A stretch of 64,000 bases of DNA from JAWLGJ01 sp041685145 (GTDB taxonomy: Bacteria; Pseudomonadota; Alphaproteobacteria; Rhodospirillales; Magnetospirillaceae), in assembly GCA_041685145.1 (NCBI GenBank), contig JAWLGJ010000015.1, forward strand, positions 1 through 64,000, written 5' to 3'. The position numbers were made by a program, and so were the translations under genes. Below, in pieces: positions 35,899 through 45,973 of this stretch (its first letter is position 1; the number at the start of each line of letters is the position of its first letter). The notes beneath the pieces are model-generated. The model searched no databases. It was not told the DNA's origin and saw only the letters and a list, made by a program, of their open reading frames with translations.

Positions 35899-36162
35899 AT
35901 GCGCATTGCCGCCGCCGTCACCGCCGCCGCCGCCGCCTTGGCGCTCGCCGGCTGCGAAAACCACCGCGCCCCGCTTTCCGACGATTTTGGCGACGCGGTG
36001 CGCCAGAACATGGCCGTCCACACCATCGACCCCTCGCCCGACCATCCCACCGCAGTGGCCCCGACATGGGGCGCGCGGGCGGCCGACGCCACCGCCCGCT
36101 ACCGGGCCGGCGGCGGCGAGATGATGGATACCCCCGAAACCACCACCATCCTTCGCGACTAG
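35899..36162 (+). CDS. Short CpaD-like pilus lipoprotein
   Basis: 87-residue lipoprotein (lipobox ALAGC) in the slot normally occupied by cpaD. CpaD proteins are usually about 200-230 residues; only their C-terminal part seems kept: DDFGDAVRQNMAVHTIDP resembles the CpaD segment FGCATQxNLAxMxxDP, and ATARYRAGG resembles its final EKYRxG. The Cys of FGC is replaced by Asp. Start ATG 35899 has AGGAGG. It may be a minimal pilotin for CpaC. The CpaD assignment rests on these motifs and on position. Confidence 0.65.
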   Translation: MRIAAAVTAAAAALALAGCENHRAPLSDDFGDAVRQNMAVHTIDPSPDHPTAVAPTWGARAADATARYRAGGGEMMDTPETTTILRD

Positions 36163-36177
36163 GAACAGGCCGAGCCA

Positions 36178-37365
36178 ATGACCGTCCTGCCGCCGCAGCG
36201 GAACATCACCCTACTCGCGGTCATGCGCACGCCGGAAACCGGCCGCGCCGTCAGCCAGGCGCTGCCCGCGCGGCCGGGCCTGCGGCTGGCGCTGCGCGTG
36301 GCGCCGACCGCCGCCGAAGTGGCGACGGCCGTGGCCGAGGGCGGCGGCGACCTGCTGCTGGCCGAAATCGATCCCGACGATGCCGCCGACATCGATGCCC
36401 TGCGCGAGGGCCTGCACGGCCGGCAACCGCCGCCGACGATCGTCGCCTGCCCGCCGCCGGGGGTCGAGGCCATGCGGGCGCTGATGCGCCTGGGCGTCGC
36501 CGATCTGGTGGCGCCGCCCTTCGCCGCCCCCGACCTCGCCGCCGCCGTGGACGCCACCCTGGAGAAGCTGCCCCCCCTCGACGGCCGCGACGGACAGCAA
36601 CGCAGGGGGCGCTGCATCAGCGTCCTGAAGGCCTGCGGCGGCGCCGGGGCGACGACCCTCGCCGTCAACCTGGCGGACCATCTGGCGCGGCGAGGCAAAG
36701 GCGGCGACCCGGCACTGCTGGTCGACCTCGACGTGCAGTTCGGCAGCGTCGCGCTGCACCTTGACCTCAATCCTAAGCTGGGGGTGCTCGACCTGCTCGC
36801 CGAGCCGTCCCGCCTCGACATCGAGATGCTGCGCGCCGGCATCACCACGCACCCCTCCGGCATCCAGGTGCTGGCGGCGCCCACCGAGGTCGTGCCCGTG
36901 GACGTGGTGATGCCCGAGGCCGCCGAGGCGCTGATCACCCTCGCCACCCAGAGCTTCGAAACCGTGCTGGTTGATCTGCCGGGGGTTTGGACGCCCTGGA
37001 CCCGCGCCGTGCTCGCCGCCAGTGACGCGGTGATCCTGGTGACGTCGCTGACCGTCCCCTCCGTCCGCCATGCCCTGCGCCAGATACGGACCCTGGGCGA
37101 GGAAGGGCTGGGGCACGTTCCGGTGGTGCCGGTGGCCAACCGCGAACACCGCGGCTTCCTGCGCCGCAACCCCCTGGCCGCCGAGGCCGAGAAGGTGCTG
37201 GAGCGCAAGATCGTCCATCTGGTGCCCAGCGACTATGCCGCCGTCTCGGCCGCCCTGAACGCCGGACGCACCCTGCACGAGGCCGGTGCGGCGCGCCCCG
37301 TGCGCAAGGCGATCGCCCGCCTCGCCGACGCGGTGGCGCCCGCGCCCGCTGCCCGACGAGCCTGA
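36178..37365 (+). CDS. cpaE: Pilus assembly ATPase-like protein CpaE (TadZ)
   Basis: 395 residues. An N-terminal receiver-like domain (about 10-120, without the usual phosphoacceptor context) is followed by a ParA/MinD-like domain. Its P-loop reads KACGGAGATTLAVNL: the signature Lys is kept, but the canonical GKT Lys is Ala, as in other atypical CpaE/TadZ. It is thought to localise the pilus machine. Start ATG 36178. Confidence 0.93.
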   Translation: MTVLPPQRNITLLAVMRTPETGRAVSQALPARPGLRLALRVAPTAAEVATAVAEGGGDLLLAEIDPDDAADIDALREGLHGRQPPPTIVACPPPGVEAMRALMRLGVADLVAPPFAAPDLAAAVDATLEKLPPLDGRDGQQRRGRCISVLKACGGAGATTLAVNLADHLARRGKGGDPALLVDLDVQFGSVALHLDLNPKLGVLDLLAEPSRLDIEMLRAGITTHPSGIQVLAAPTEVVPVDVVMPEAAEALITLATQSFETVLVDLPGVWTPWTRAVLAASDAVILVTSLTVPSVRHALRQIRTLGEEGLGHVPVVPVANREHRGFLRRNPLAAEAEKVLERKIVHLVPSDYAAVSAALNAGRTLHEAGAARPVRKAIARLADAVAPAPAARRA

Positions 37366-37378
37366 GGAGACCTTTTGT

Positions 37379-38811
<1,433 letters not shown>

Positions 38812-38815
<4 letters not shown>

Positions 38816-39777
38816 CCTTCTCGCAGGAAATTCTGCTCTACGGATCGCTGTTCCTGGCGGTGCTGTTCCTGTTCGACGCCCTGCAAGCCTATTTCGGCCG
38901 CGGCTCCATCACCCGTGCCGCCAACCGGCGGCTGCGCCTGCTCGCCAAGGGGCGCGGCTCGCGCCGAGTGGCGGAGAAACTGCTGCGACGGCAGATCGAC
39001 GACCCGCGCGGCGAGCACCGGCCCGGCCCCGTGGGGCGCTTGCAGCGCCTTGCCTTGCAGGCCGGGGTGTCGGTCGGGGTGCGCGCGCTGTTGACGGCGA
39101 TGGCCAGCGCGACCGTCATCGTCGGCCTGGCCCTCGACGAGTTGCTGATGCTGCAATCGGTGCCGGCCTGGCTGCTGGCGGCGGCGCTTTGCGTCGGCGT
39201 GCCGCTGGCGGGACTCGCCCTCAAGCGGCGGGCGCGTTTCCGCCGCTTCGACGAGCAGCTTCCCGACGCCCTCGACATGCTGGTGCGCAGCCTGCGCGCC
39301 GGCCACCCCGTTACCGCCGCCATGCGCCTGGTCGCCAACCAGATGCCGGATCCGATGGGCACCGAGCTGGGGCTGGCGGTGGACGAGATGACCTTCGGCC
39401 TGGAACTGCGCGAAGCCTTGCAGCACCTGGCGGAGCGCATCGACTCCGAGCACCTGCGCTTCATGGTCGTGGCCATCCGCATCCAGCACCGCTCGGGCGG
39501 CAATCTGGCCGAGGTTCTGGGCAGCCTGGCGCGGCTGATTCGCGACCGCCGCCGCATGGTCAAGAAGATCCAGGCCCTGTCGGCGGAGGGGCGGGCCTCG
39601 GCGTGGGTGCTCTCGGCGCTGCCTTTCGTGGTTACCGGCGCCATCGTGTTGATGCGCCCGACCTATTTCAGCGAAGTGGCGGACGACCCCTTCTTCCCCA
39701 TCGGCCTCATGATCGCCGGCGGGCTCTTGGCCACCGGCATCTTCGTGGTGTTCCGCCTGGTCAATTTCCGGTTCTAG
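38812..39777 (+). CDS. tadB: Tad platform protein TadB
   Basis: 321-residue inner-membrane protein of the type II secretion GspF family. Hydrophobic segments lie near 7-25, 96-113, 118-140, 267-285 and 297-317. The cytoplasmic centre has LPDALDMLVRSLRAGHPV, typical for TadB. Translationally coupled to cpaF by a 4-base overlap. Confidence 0.93.
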
Positions 39778-39787
39778 CGAGGCCCCG

Positions 39788-40768
39788 ATGGACATCTTCA
39801 ACACGATAACAGGGGTCTTGGCGAGGCTGACGGCGGCGCCGGAGGCGACGCTCGCCGGCCTGCTGTTCTTCCTGGCGGTGGTCGGGGCCACGCTCTTGGC
39901 GATGGGAGGCGTCGCCGCCGCGCGGGGCAGCCGGCGCCGCGATTTCATGCCGAGCGGACACGGCGGAGCCCCGGGCAGCGCGGGACGGCGCATCAACGAG
40001 GCGCTGCAGTCCTCGCCCGTGATGCGGCGCTTGGCCCGTCACGCGCTCCCCGACGACGAGACGGCCCGCACCCGCATCCGACTCGACCTGGCGCGGGCGG
40101 GCTTCCGCCACCCGTCGGCGGTGTCGGCTTATGTCGGCCTGCGCCTGCTGTTGGCCATCGTCCTTCCGGCCCTGCTGTTGCCGGCGGTGCCCCTGCTGTC
40201 GCGCCACCTCGACATCGCCGAGATGGTGATGGTGGCGGCGATGCTGGGGCTGCTGGGCTACCTGGTCCCGGTCGTCGTCGTGACCCTGCGCGCCCGGCAG
40301 CGCCAGCGCCTGATCCGCGAGGGCTTTCCCGAGGCGCTGGACCTGATGGTGGTGTGCGTCGAGGCCGGACTCGGCCTGGACGAGACCATCGTGCGCGTCG
40401 CCCGCGAGATGGAGGGCTCCAACCTCGTTGTCGCCGAGGAACTCATCCTGAGCAGCCTGGAGCTGCGGGCCGGCCGCGCCCGCGAGGATGCCCTGCGCAA
40501 CCTCGCCGCCCGCACCGGGGTCGACGAGGTCGCCGCCTTCGCCACCCTCCTCATCCAGTCCGACCAGCTTGGCACCAGCGTCGCCGAGGCCTTGCGCGTC
40601 TATGCCGACGACATGCGCGCGCGGCGGCTGTTGCGCGCCGAGGAGAAGGCGCAACGGCTGCCGGTGATGATGGCGTTGCCGCTGGCGCTGTTCCTGCTGC
40701 CCAGCTTCATGCTGGTGCTGATGATGCCGGTGATGCTGCGCATCTTCCGTGTGCTGCTGAAGATCTGA
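39788..40768 (+). CDS. tadC: Tad platform protein TadC
   Basis: 326 residues, second GspF-family platform subunit. Hydrophobic segments lie near 17-45, 115-135, 140-160 and 296-325. The family motif FPEALDLMVVCVEAGLGLDE is in the cytoplasmic loop. The start is 10 bases after tadB. Confidence 0.93.
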   Translation: MDIFNTITGVLARLTAAPEATLAGLLFFLAVVGATLLAMGGVAAARGSRRRDFMPSGHGGAPGSAGRRINEALQSSPVMRRLARHALPDDETARTRIRLDLARAGFRHPSAVSAYVGLRLLLAIVLPALLLPAVPLLSRHLDIAEMVMVAAMLGLLGYLVPVVVVTLRARQRQRLIREGFPEALDLMVVCVEAGLGLDETIVRVAREMEGSNLVVAEELILSSLELRAGRAREDALRNLAARTGVDEVAAFATLLIQSDQLGTSVAEALRVYADDMRARRLLRAEEKAQRLPVMMALPLALFLLPSFMLVLMMPVMLRIFRVLLKI

Positions 40769-40782
40769 GCGCGAGGCAAACC

Positions 40783-41748
40783 ATGCGCCGAATGCCACGT
40801 TTCCTGATTGCCGGGGCCCTGCTGATCCTCGCCGCCGCCTGTTCCTCGGCCCCCGAGGTAAGGCCGGTGATGATGGTCTCCTCCGCCGACGCCGCCCAGT
40901 CGGCGCCGGAAGACCCCTATGAACAGGGCAAGGCCCATTTGCGGGCGGGCCGGCCGGGCCTGGCGGTGCACGCCCTGCAGATCGCGGTGGCGCGTGACGC
41001 GTCCGACGTCCGCGCCCTCAGCGCCCTGGGCGTCGCCTATGACCGCCTGGGCCGCTTCGACCTCGCCGACAGGCATTACCGGCAGGCGCTGGCGCTTGCC
41101 CCCGGCAACGCCGTGGTGCTGAACAACAAGGGCTGGTCCCACTATCTGCGCGGCCGCGACGATCTTGCCGCCTTCTACCTTCAGCGCGCCCGCGCCGCCG
41201 CCGCCACCGACACCCGCGCCGCGACCAGCATCGCCGGCAATCTGCGGCATGTCGAAGCGCGGCGCGCGGCCGCGCGCGGCGAGCGGACGGTGACGGCGAT
41301 GGACACGCCGCCCGACGACGTGCGCCTCGAACGCCTGAGCCGGCGCGAACATCGCCTGGCGCTGCCCACCCGCGCCGAGGCGCTGCCGCTGCCCACGCCG
41401 GCGACGGCGGTTTCCGCCCCCGCCACCGTGGAAGTCAGCAACGGCACCGGCCGCGCCGGGATGGCGGCACGCATGGCCGCGCATCTGCGCGCCCGGGAGG
41501 TGACCGTCGAGCGCCTGACCAACGCCGCCCATTTCAGCCACCGCCGTTCGCTGATCTTGTACCGGCCCGCCCACGCGACGGCGGCGCGGGCGCTGGCCGA
41601 GCGACTGCCCGCCGACGTGGAGATGCGCGCGACACCCGAGCAGACGGTGCCGCTACGCCTGCTGCTCGGCGCCGATCTGCTGGAATTCGACCGCTCGCTG
41701 TGGCGGGCGCGGGTGCGACAGGAACGACAGAAGGAGTCGCGGTTATGA
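40783..41748 (+). CDS. TadD-like TPR lipoprotein with C-terminal LytR_C domain
   Basis: 321-residue lipoprotein (lipobox AAAC). Three TPR repeats (about 45-150) with SALGVAYDRLGRFDLADRHY. The C-terminal 100 residues (TVEVSNGTGRAGMAARMAAHLR onward) match the LytR/CpsA C-terminal domain. TadD normally has TPRs only, so this is a fusion. A first pilus TPR lipoprotein, followed directly by a second (41745). ATG 40783 follows GCGAGG. Confidence 0.85.
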   Translation: MRRMPRFLIAGALLILAAACSSAPEVRPVMMVSSADAAQSAPEDPYEQGKAHLRAGRPGLAVHALQIAVARDASDVRALSALGVAYDRLGRFDLADRHYRQALALAPGNAVVLNNKGWSHYLRGRDDLAAFYLQRARAAAATDTRAATSIAGNLRHVEARRAAARGERTVTAMDTPPDDVRLERLSRREHRLALPTRAEALPLPTPATAVSAPATVEVSNGTGRAGMAARMAAHLRAREVTVERLTNAAHFSHRRSLILYRPAHATAARALAERLPADVEMRATPEQTVPLRLLLGADLLEFDRSLWRARVRQERQKESRL

Positions 41749-42731
41749 GGTTGTTCCGCCTTCGTTTCGGCGCAATTCTGTTGGCGGGCGCCACGCTCGC
41801 CGCCTGTGCGACGCCGCCCGATGCCGAAACCGCCGTCACGCCGCCGCCGGTTGACAGCGAACGGCTGCTCGCCCTGGCCGATGAATCCCGCGCCGCCGGC
41901 GCTCTTGCGGACGCCCAGGCGCATTATCGGCTGGTGCTGGAACATGAGCCCGAGCACGCGGGGGCGCGTCTTGGCCTGGCGGAGATACACTTGGCCAACG
42001 GCCGGCTGCGTGATGCCGAGCGCCTGTTCGACGGCCTGGCGGAGCGCGCCGGCGACCTGCCGCCGGCCACGGCCGCCCGCGCCTTCCAGGGCCAGGGGCT
42101 GGCCCGCCTGCGTCGCGAGGCCATGGACGAGGCCGAGGTGGCCTTGCGGCGCGCCGTCAAGACCAGGCCCGACCTGTGGCGGGCATGGAATGCCCTGGGC
42201 CTGCTCCATGACGCGCGCGAGGAATGGCGGCAGGCCGCGGCCAGCTATGAACGCGCCCTCGACCTGCGGCCCGAAAGCGCCGTCGTCCTCAACAACCAAG
42301 GCTATTCCCTGCTGCTGCAGGGGCGTTACGCCGAGGCAGCCGAGGTGCTGACCCAGGCGCTGCGGCAGGCACCGCAGAACCGGCGCATCCGCGCCAATCT
42401 GCGCCTGGCGCTCGCCTGGCAGGGCCAGTACCGCGAGGCGACGCTGGGGGCGTCGGCGGACGCACGGCCGCGGGTGCTCAACGACGTCGGCTATATCGCG
42501 TTGCTGCGCGGCGACCACACCGCCGCCGAGGGTTTGTTCGTGCAGGCCATGGAAGCCAGCCCTAAACACTTCGCCCCCGCCGCGCTCAACCTCGCCCATG
42601 TCCGCGACCTGCACCGCCCGGATATCCAGGAAGCGGAAGCCCCTCCAGCCGTCGTCAGCGACGACGACAGGCTGGCGGCGGGGCCGCCGCTCTCGCTGCT
42701 CGACCACGCCCCGGAGGGCGAGGCACGATGA
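41745..42731 (+). CDS. tadD: TadD-like TPR lipoprotein (second copy)
   Basis: 328-residue lipoprotein (lipobox LAAC, residues about 1-20). At least five TPR units (for example AWNALGLLHDAREEWRQAAASYERAL). Probably assists secretin or pilus assembly as TadD does. It starts at ATG 41745 with AAGGAG and overlaps the previous stop (ATGA). It overlaps cpaA by 4 bases. Confidence 0.87.
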   Translation: MRLFRLRFGAILLAGATLAACATPPDAETAVTPPPVDSERLLALADESRAAGALADAQAHYRLVLEHEPEHAGARLGLAEIHLANGRLRDAERLFDGLAERAGDLPPATAARAFQGQGLARLRREAMDEAEVALRRAVKTRPDLWRAWNALGLLHDAREEWRQAAASYERALDLRPESAVVLNNQGYSLLLQGRYAEAAEVLTQALRQAPQNRRIRANLRLALAWQGQYREATLGASADARPRVLNDVGYIALLRGDHTAAEGLFVQAMEASPKHFAPAALNLAHVRDLHRPDIQEAEAPPAVVSDDDRLAAGPPLSLLDHAPEGEAR

Positions 42732-43231
42732 CCCCGGCCGAGTTTTCCCTCGCCGCCGCGCTGCCGGCGGCGCTGTTCGCCGGGCCCCTGCTGGTGGCGG
42801 CGGTCCTCGACGCCCTCACCTACCGCATCCCCAATCTGGTGACGCTGACGCTGGCGCTGGCCTTCATTCCGGCGGCGTTGATGGCGCCGCAGCCGGTGGC
42901 CTGGGGCAGCCATCTGGCCGCCGGCGGCCTGACCTTCGCGGCGGTGTTCCTTGCCTTCCTGCGCGGCTGGATCGGCGGCGGCGACGCCAAACTGCTGGCG
43001 GCGGTGGCGTTGTGGGTGGGCCTGGCCGGACTGCCGGTCACGGCGCTGCTGGTGGGGATGTTCGGCGGAGCCCTGGGCGTGGGGCTGCTGGCGGCGCGCC
43101 GGGTGTTCCCCCTGGTGGTGATGGCGCAACGCCTGCGGGCGCTACGGCCGGGCGCGCCGGTTCCCTATGGGGTCGCGGTGGCGGCCGGCGCCATCGCCGC
43201 CATGCCCAACCTGCCCCTGTTCGCGGCATGA
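42728..43231 (+). CDS. cpaA: Prepilin peptidase CpaA (TadV), A24 family
   Basis: 167-residue membrane aspartyl protease that cleaves Flp and the pseudopilins. The two catalytic Asp are in VLDALTYRIPN and in GWIGGGDAKLLAA. About five hydrophobic segments; no methylation domain, as usual for TadV. Coupled to its neighbours by ATGA-type overlaps. Confidence 0.94.
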   Translation: MTPAEFSLAAALPAALFAGPLLVAAVLDALTYRIPNLVTLTLALAFIPAALMAPQPVAWGSHLAAGGLTFAAVFLAFLRGWIGGGDAKLLAAVALWVGLAGLPVTALLVGMFGGALGVGLLAARRVFPLVVMAQRLRALRPGAPVPYGVAVAAGAIAAMPNLPLFAA

Positions 43232-43245
43232 GGGAGACGAGGCCG

Positions 43246-44784
43246 ATGCTTGCTGCACTATTCAGGGATCAGCGCGGCGCGGTGCTGGTGTATGTAGGCG
43301 TGCTGTTGTCGCTGCTGGTCGGCGGCGGCGTCCTGGCGGTGGACATACCCCGCACCCTCACCCTGCGCGACCAGTTGCAGAACGCCGCCGACGCCGCCGC
43401 GCTGGCGGGGGCGCGGGAATTGATCGGCACCGCGGGGGCCATCGACCGCGCCGCAGCCGCCGCCGCCCAGGCGCTGGCCAATCACCAGGATTTCGCCGAC
43501 GGCGGCCCCAATCAGATCAGCGTTTCCGAACGCCTCTGCGGCGGCGATGGCGGCGACACCGACTGCGTGCGTTTCCTGTGGGGACTGCCCGACTCCGATT
43601 CCGATCCCATCACCACCGGCTATGAAACCACCGACGATTCCGACGCCCGTTTCATCGAGGTGCGGGTGGCGGCGCACACCATGACCGCCACCTTCATGGC
43701 CGCCTTCGGCGGCGGCGACAGTGCCGGCCTCTCGGCCCGCGCCGTCGCCGGCAACGACTCGCTGGTCTGTTCGGTGCCGCCGATGTTCATGTGCAACCCC
43801 AGCGAGCCGGCGGGCAACCTCAATCCGGAATACCCCGTCGACATGGCGGCGCTGGAGGGGAAACAGATTCGGTCGTTCATCCAGGGCGGCGGCGGCTCGT
43901 ACACGCCCGGCAACTTCGGTCTTCTGTGCCCCTCGGGCACGGAGGACCAGACCAACTGCGGCGCCAACACCGTCAGCGAATACCTTGCCTCGCAGCACGG
44001 CACCTGCGTATCGCGCTGGAGCATGACCACCAAGACCGGCGTCAACACACAAAAGGTGCGCGCCGGCCTCAACACCCGATTCGACATCTGGCAACCGCAG
44101 GGGGAAAACGCGTGGCGCAGCGACCCCACCTTTGCGCCGGCGGTCAACGTCACCCAAGGGCGCAACCCCAGCACCTGCAACGACACCGAAGGGAGCGCCC
44201 TCGCCAATGCGACGGGGCTGGGGCGCGACGCCTGCTTCGCCGACGATTCCTGCGGCGGCCGCGTCGGCGACGGCGACTGGGACCGCGACGAGTATTTCCG
44301 CATCAATCACGAAGGCCAGAGCCCCGCCACCTGGGGCCTGCCCATCGACCCCGCCAGTGTGACGCGCTACGAGGTTTATCGCTACGAGATCGAATATGAC
44401 GCCATCGTTGCCCCCGGCCAGGACATCCACGACGAGCACGGCAACCTTGTCGACAGCACCATCGAGGACGGCGGCCCCGGCTGCTACAACGGCCCCGCCC
44501 CCAGCAACGACTACAGCTATTTCGACGATATGAAGCGCGACCTGCAGCTTCTCAATGACCGGCGGTTGATGCCGGTGGCGATGGCGAACTGCAACGCACT
44601 GGGCAATCCCAGCGGCACATTCAGCTTCCGCCCCCCGGAATTCCTGTTCACCTTCCTGACCGAACCGGCAACGCCCCCCAACTCCAGCGGAAAAACGGAA
44701 CTGTTCATCGAAGTCCTGGGGCCGCTGGACGGCGGGGCGGTGGACGCGCTGGTCCACGACGTCGTGCAGATTTACCGGAGGTGA
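43246..44784 (+). CDS. tadG: TadG-like pilus assembly protein
   Basis: 512 residues. N-terminal DQRGAVLVYVGVLLSLLVGG is a TadE/TadG-type anchor with a membrane helix (about 12-33), then ALRDQLQNAADAAALAGA-like text typical of TadG. The remaining 430 residues are periplasmic, with 15 or so cysteines and no clear von Willebrand A motif. ATG 43246 follows GGGAG; ATG 43228, overlapping the cpaA stop, is also possible. Confidence 0.85.
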   Translation: MLAALFRDQRGAVLVYVGVLLSLLVGGGVLAVDIPRTLTLRDQLQNAADAAALAGARELIGTAGAIDRAAAAAAQALANHQDFADGGPNQISVSERLCGGDGGDTDCVRFLWGLPDSDSDPITTGYETTDDSDARFIEVRVAAHTMTATFMAAFGGGDSAGLSARAVAGNDSLVCSVPPMFMCNPSEPAGNLNPEYPVDMAALEGKQIRSFIQGGGGSYTPGNFGLLCPSGTEDQTNCGANTVSEYLASQHGTCVSRWSMTTKTGVNTQKVRAGLNTRFDIWQPQGENAWRSDPTFAPAVNVTQGRNPSTCNDTEGSALANATGLGRDACFADDSCGGRVGDGDWDRDEYFRINHEGQSPATWGLPIDPASVTRYEVYRYEIEYDAIVAPGQDIHDEHGNLVDSTIEDGGPGCYNGPAPSNDYSYFDDMKRDLQLLNDRRLMPVAMANCNALGNPSGTFSFRPPEFLFTFLTEPATPPNSSGKTELFIEVLGPLDGGAVDALVHDVVQIYRR

Positions 44785-44789
44785 CGGCG

Positions 44790-45281
44790 ATGCGGAATCG
44801 GGGTTCGTGGCGGGCAAGGATGCGCCGTTGCGACGGCGCCGCCATTGTCGAGTTCACGCTGATGCTGCCGCTGCTGTTCTCGCTCCTGGCCGGGGTGAGC
44901 GAGTTCGGGCGCGCCCTATACCACCACCATGTCATCGAGATGGCGCTGCGCAACGCCACACGTTACCTCAGCCGCGTTCCCGACCCCGCCGCCGAGGCCG
45001 ACACTGCGCGCAATCTTGCCGCCTATGGCACACCCGACGCATCGGGCTCGCCGCTGGTGTCGTACTGGACGAGCGACACTTACGGCACCATCACCATCGA
45101 GGGGCCAACCATGCGAACCGTCACCTACACCGATTCCGGCGGCAACCCCGTCAGCTTCGAAATGCCGGTCATCCGCATGGAGGCGGCCGTGCCCTACGAG
45201 GATCTGGGCTTTTTGTCCCTCATCCTTTCCAACCCCCTGCAACTCATCGCCGAGCACGAGGAGGTGCATTTCGGTGACTAG
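44790..45281 (+). CDS. tadE: TadE-like minor pseudopilin
   Basis: 163 residues. A basic leader then GAAIVEFTLMLPLLFSLLAG, the TadE motif with Glu+5 and a hydrophobic helix; CpaA should cut it. ATG 44790 is preferred, since GGAGG lies 8 bases upstream; GTG 44781 would overlap that site. It overlaps the next gene by 8 bases. Confidence 0.9.
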   Translation: MRNRGSWRARMRRCDGAAIVEFTLMLPLLFSLLAGVSEFGRALYHHHVIEMALRNATRYLSRVPDPAAEADTARNLAAYGTPDASGSPLVSYWTSDTYGTITIEGPTMRTVTYTDSGGNPVSFEMPVIRMEAAVPYEDLGFLSLILSNPLQLIAEHEEVHFGD

Positions 45282-45900
45282 ACAGGCCCCCTGGCGCCGT
45301 TTCGCCTTCGACGGCGGCGGCGCCGCCATCGTCGAGTTCACGCTGGTGGTGATGCTGCTGCTGGGCATGACCTTCGGCATCATCGAGCTTGCCGTCGCCA
45401 TGTGGACCTACAACGCCGCCGAGGCGGGAACCCGCAACGGGGTGCGGCTTGCCGTGGAATCCGACCCCGTCGCCACGGCGATAACATCCTACAACGCCGT
45501 CAGCGATAGCGGGCTGCATCCGGGCACGAACCTGACGCTGGGGGTGCTGCCGGGATTCACCGTCACCTGCGACGACTCCTCCTGCGCCTGCACCGGTGAC
45601 GGCTGCCGCATCATCGGCAACAAGATGGGCCACGACCCCGATGCCTTCGCCGCCGTTCTTGCGGCGGTGCGCCAGTTCTTTCCGCGCGCCGACGCGGACG
45701 ACCTGTTCGTCGACTACACCCATGTCGGACTCGGTTTCGCCGGTCGCCCCGGCCCCGACATCGTGCCGCTGGTGACGGTGCGCCTGCGGCCCCTGCCCTA
45801 TGACTTCATGGCCATGAACGCCTTCGGCCTTGGCGACGTGCAGATGCCGCCCTTCCTGGCGACGCTGCCGGGAGAGGATCTCCACAGCAGCGGCGCCTGA
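45274..45900 (+). CDS. TadE/TadF-like minor pseudopilin
   Basis: 208 residues. GGAAIVEFTLVVMLLLGMTF gives the pseudopilin signature again, followed by a periplasmic domain with a Cys-rich stretch (CDDSSCACTGDGC). Start GTG 45274 has GAGGAGG at good distance and overlaps the tadE stop. The position suggests the TadF role. Confidence 0.87.
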   Translation: MTRQAPWRRFAFDGGGAAIVEFTLVVMLLLGMTFGIIELAVAMWTYNAAEAGTRNGVRLAVESDPVATAITSYNAVSDSGLHPGTNLTLGVLPGFTVTCDDSSCACTGDGCRIIGNKMGHDPDAFAAVLAAVRQFFPRADADDLFVDYTHVGLGFAGRPGPDIVPLVTVRLRPLPYDFMAMNAFGLGDVQMPPFLATLPGEDLHSSGA

Positions 45901-45973
45901 CGGCGAGGAGGATGCTGACAGAAGACCTCGGAAACGCCTATGCTGGTGCGGTTTTGCGGACTGCATCGGTAGC

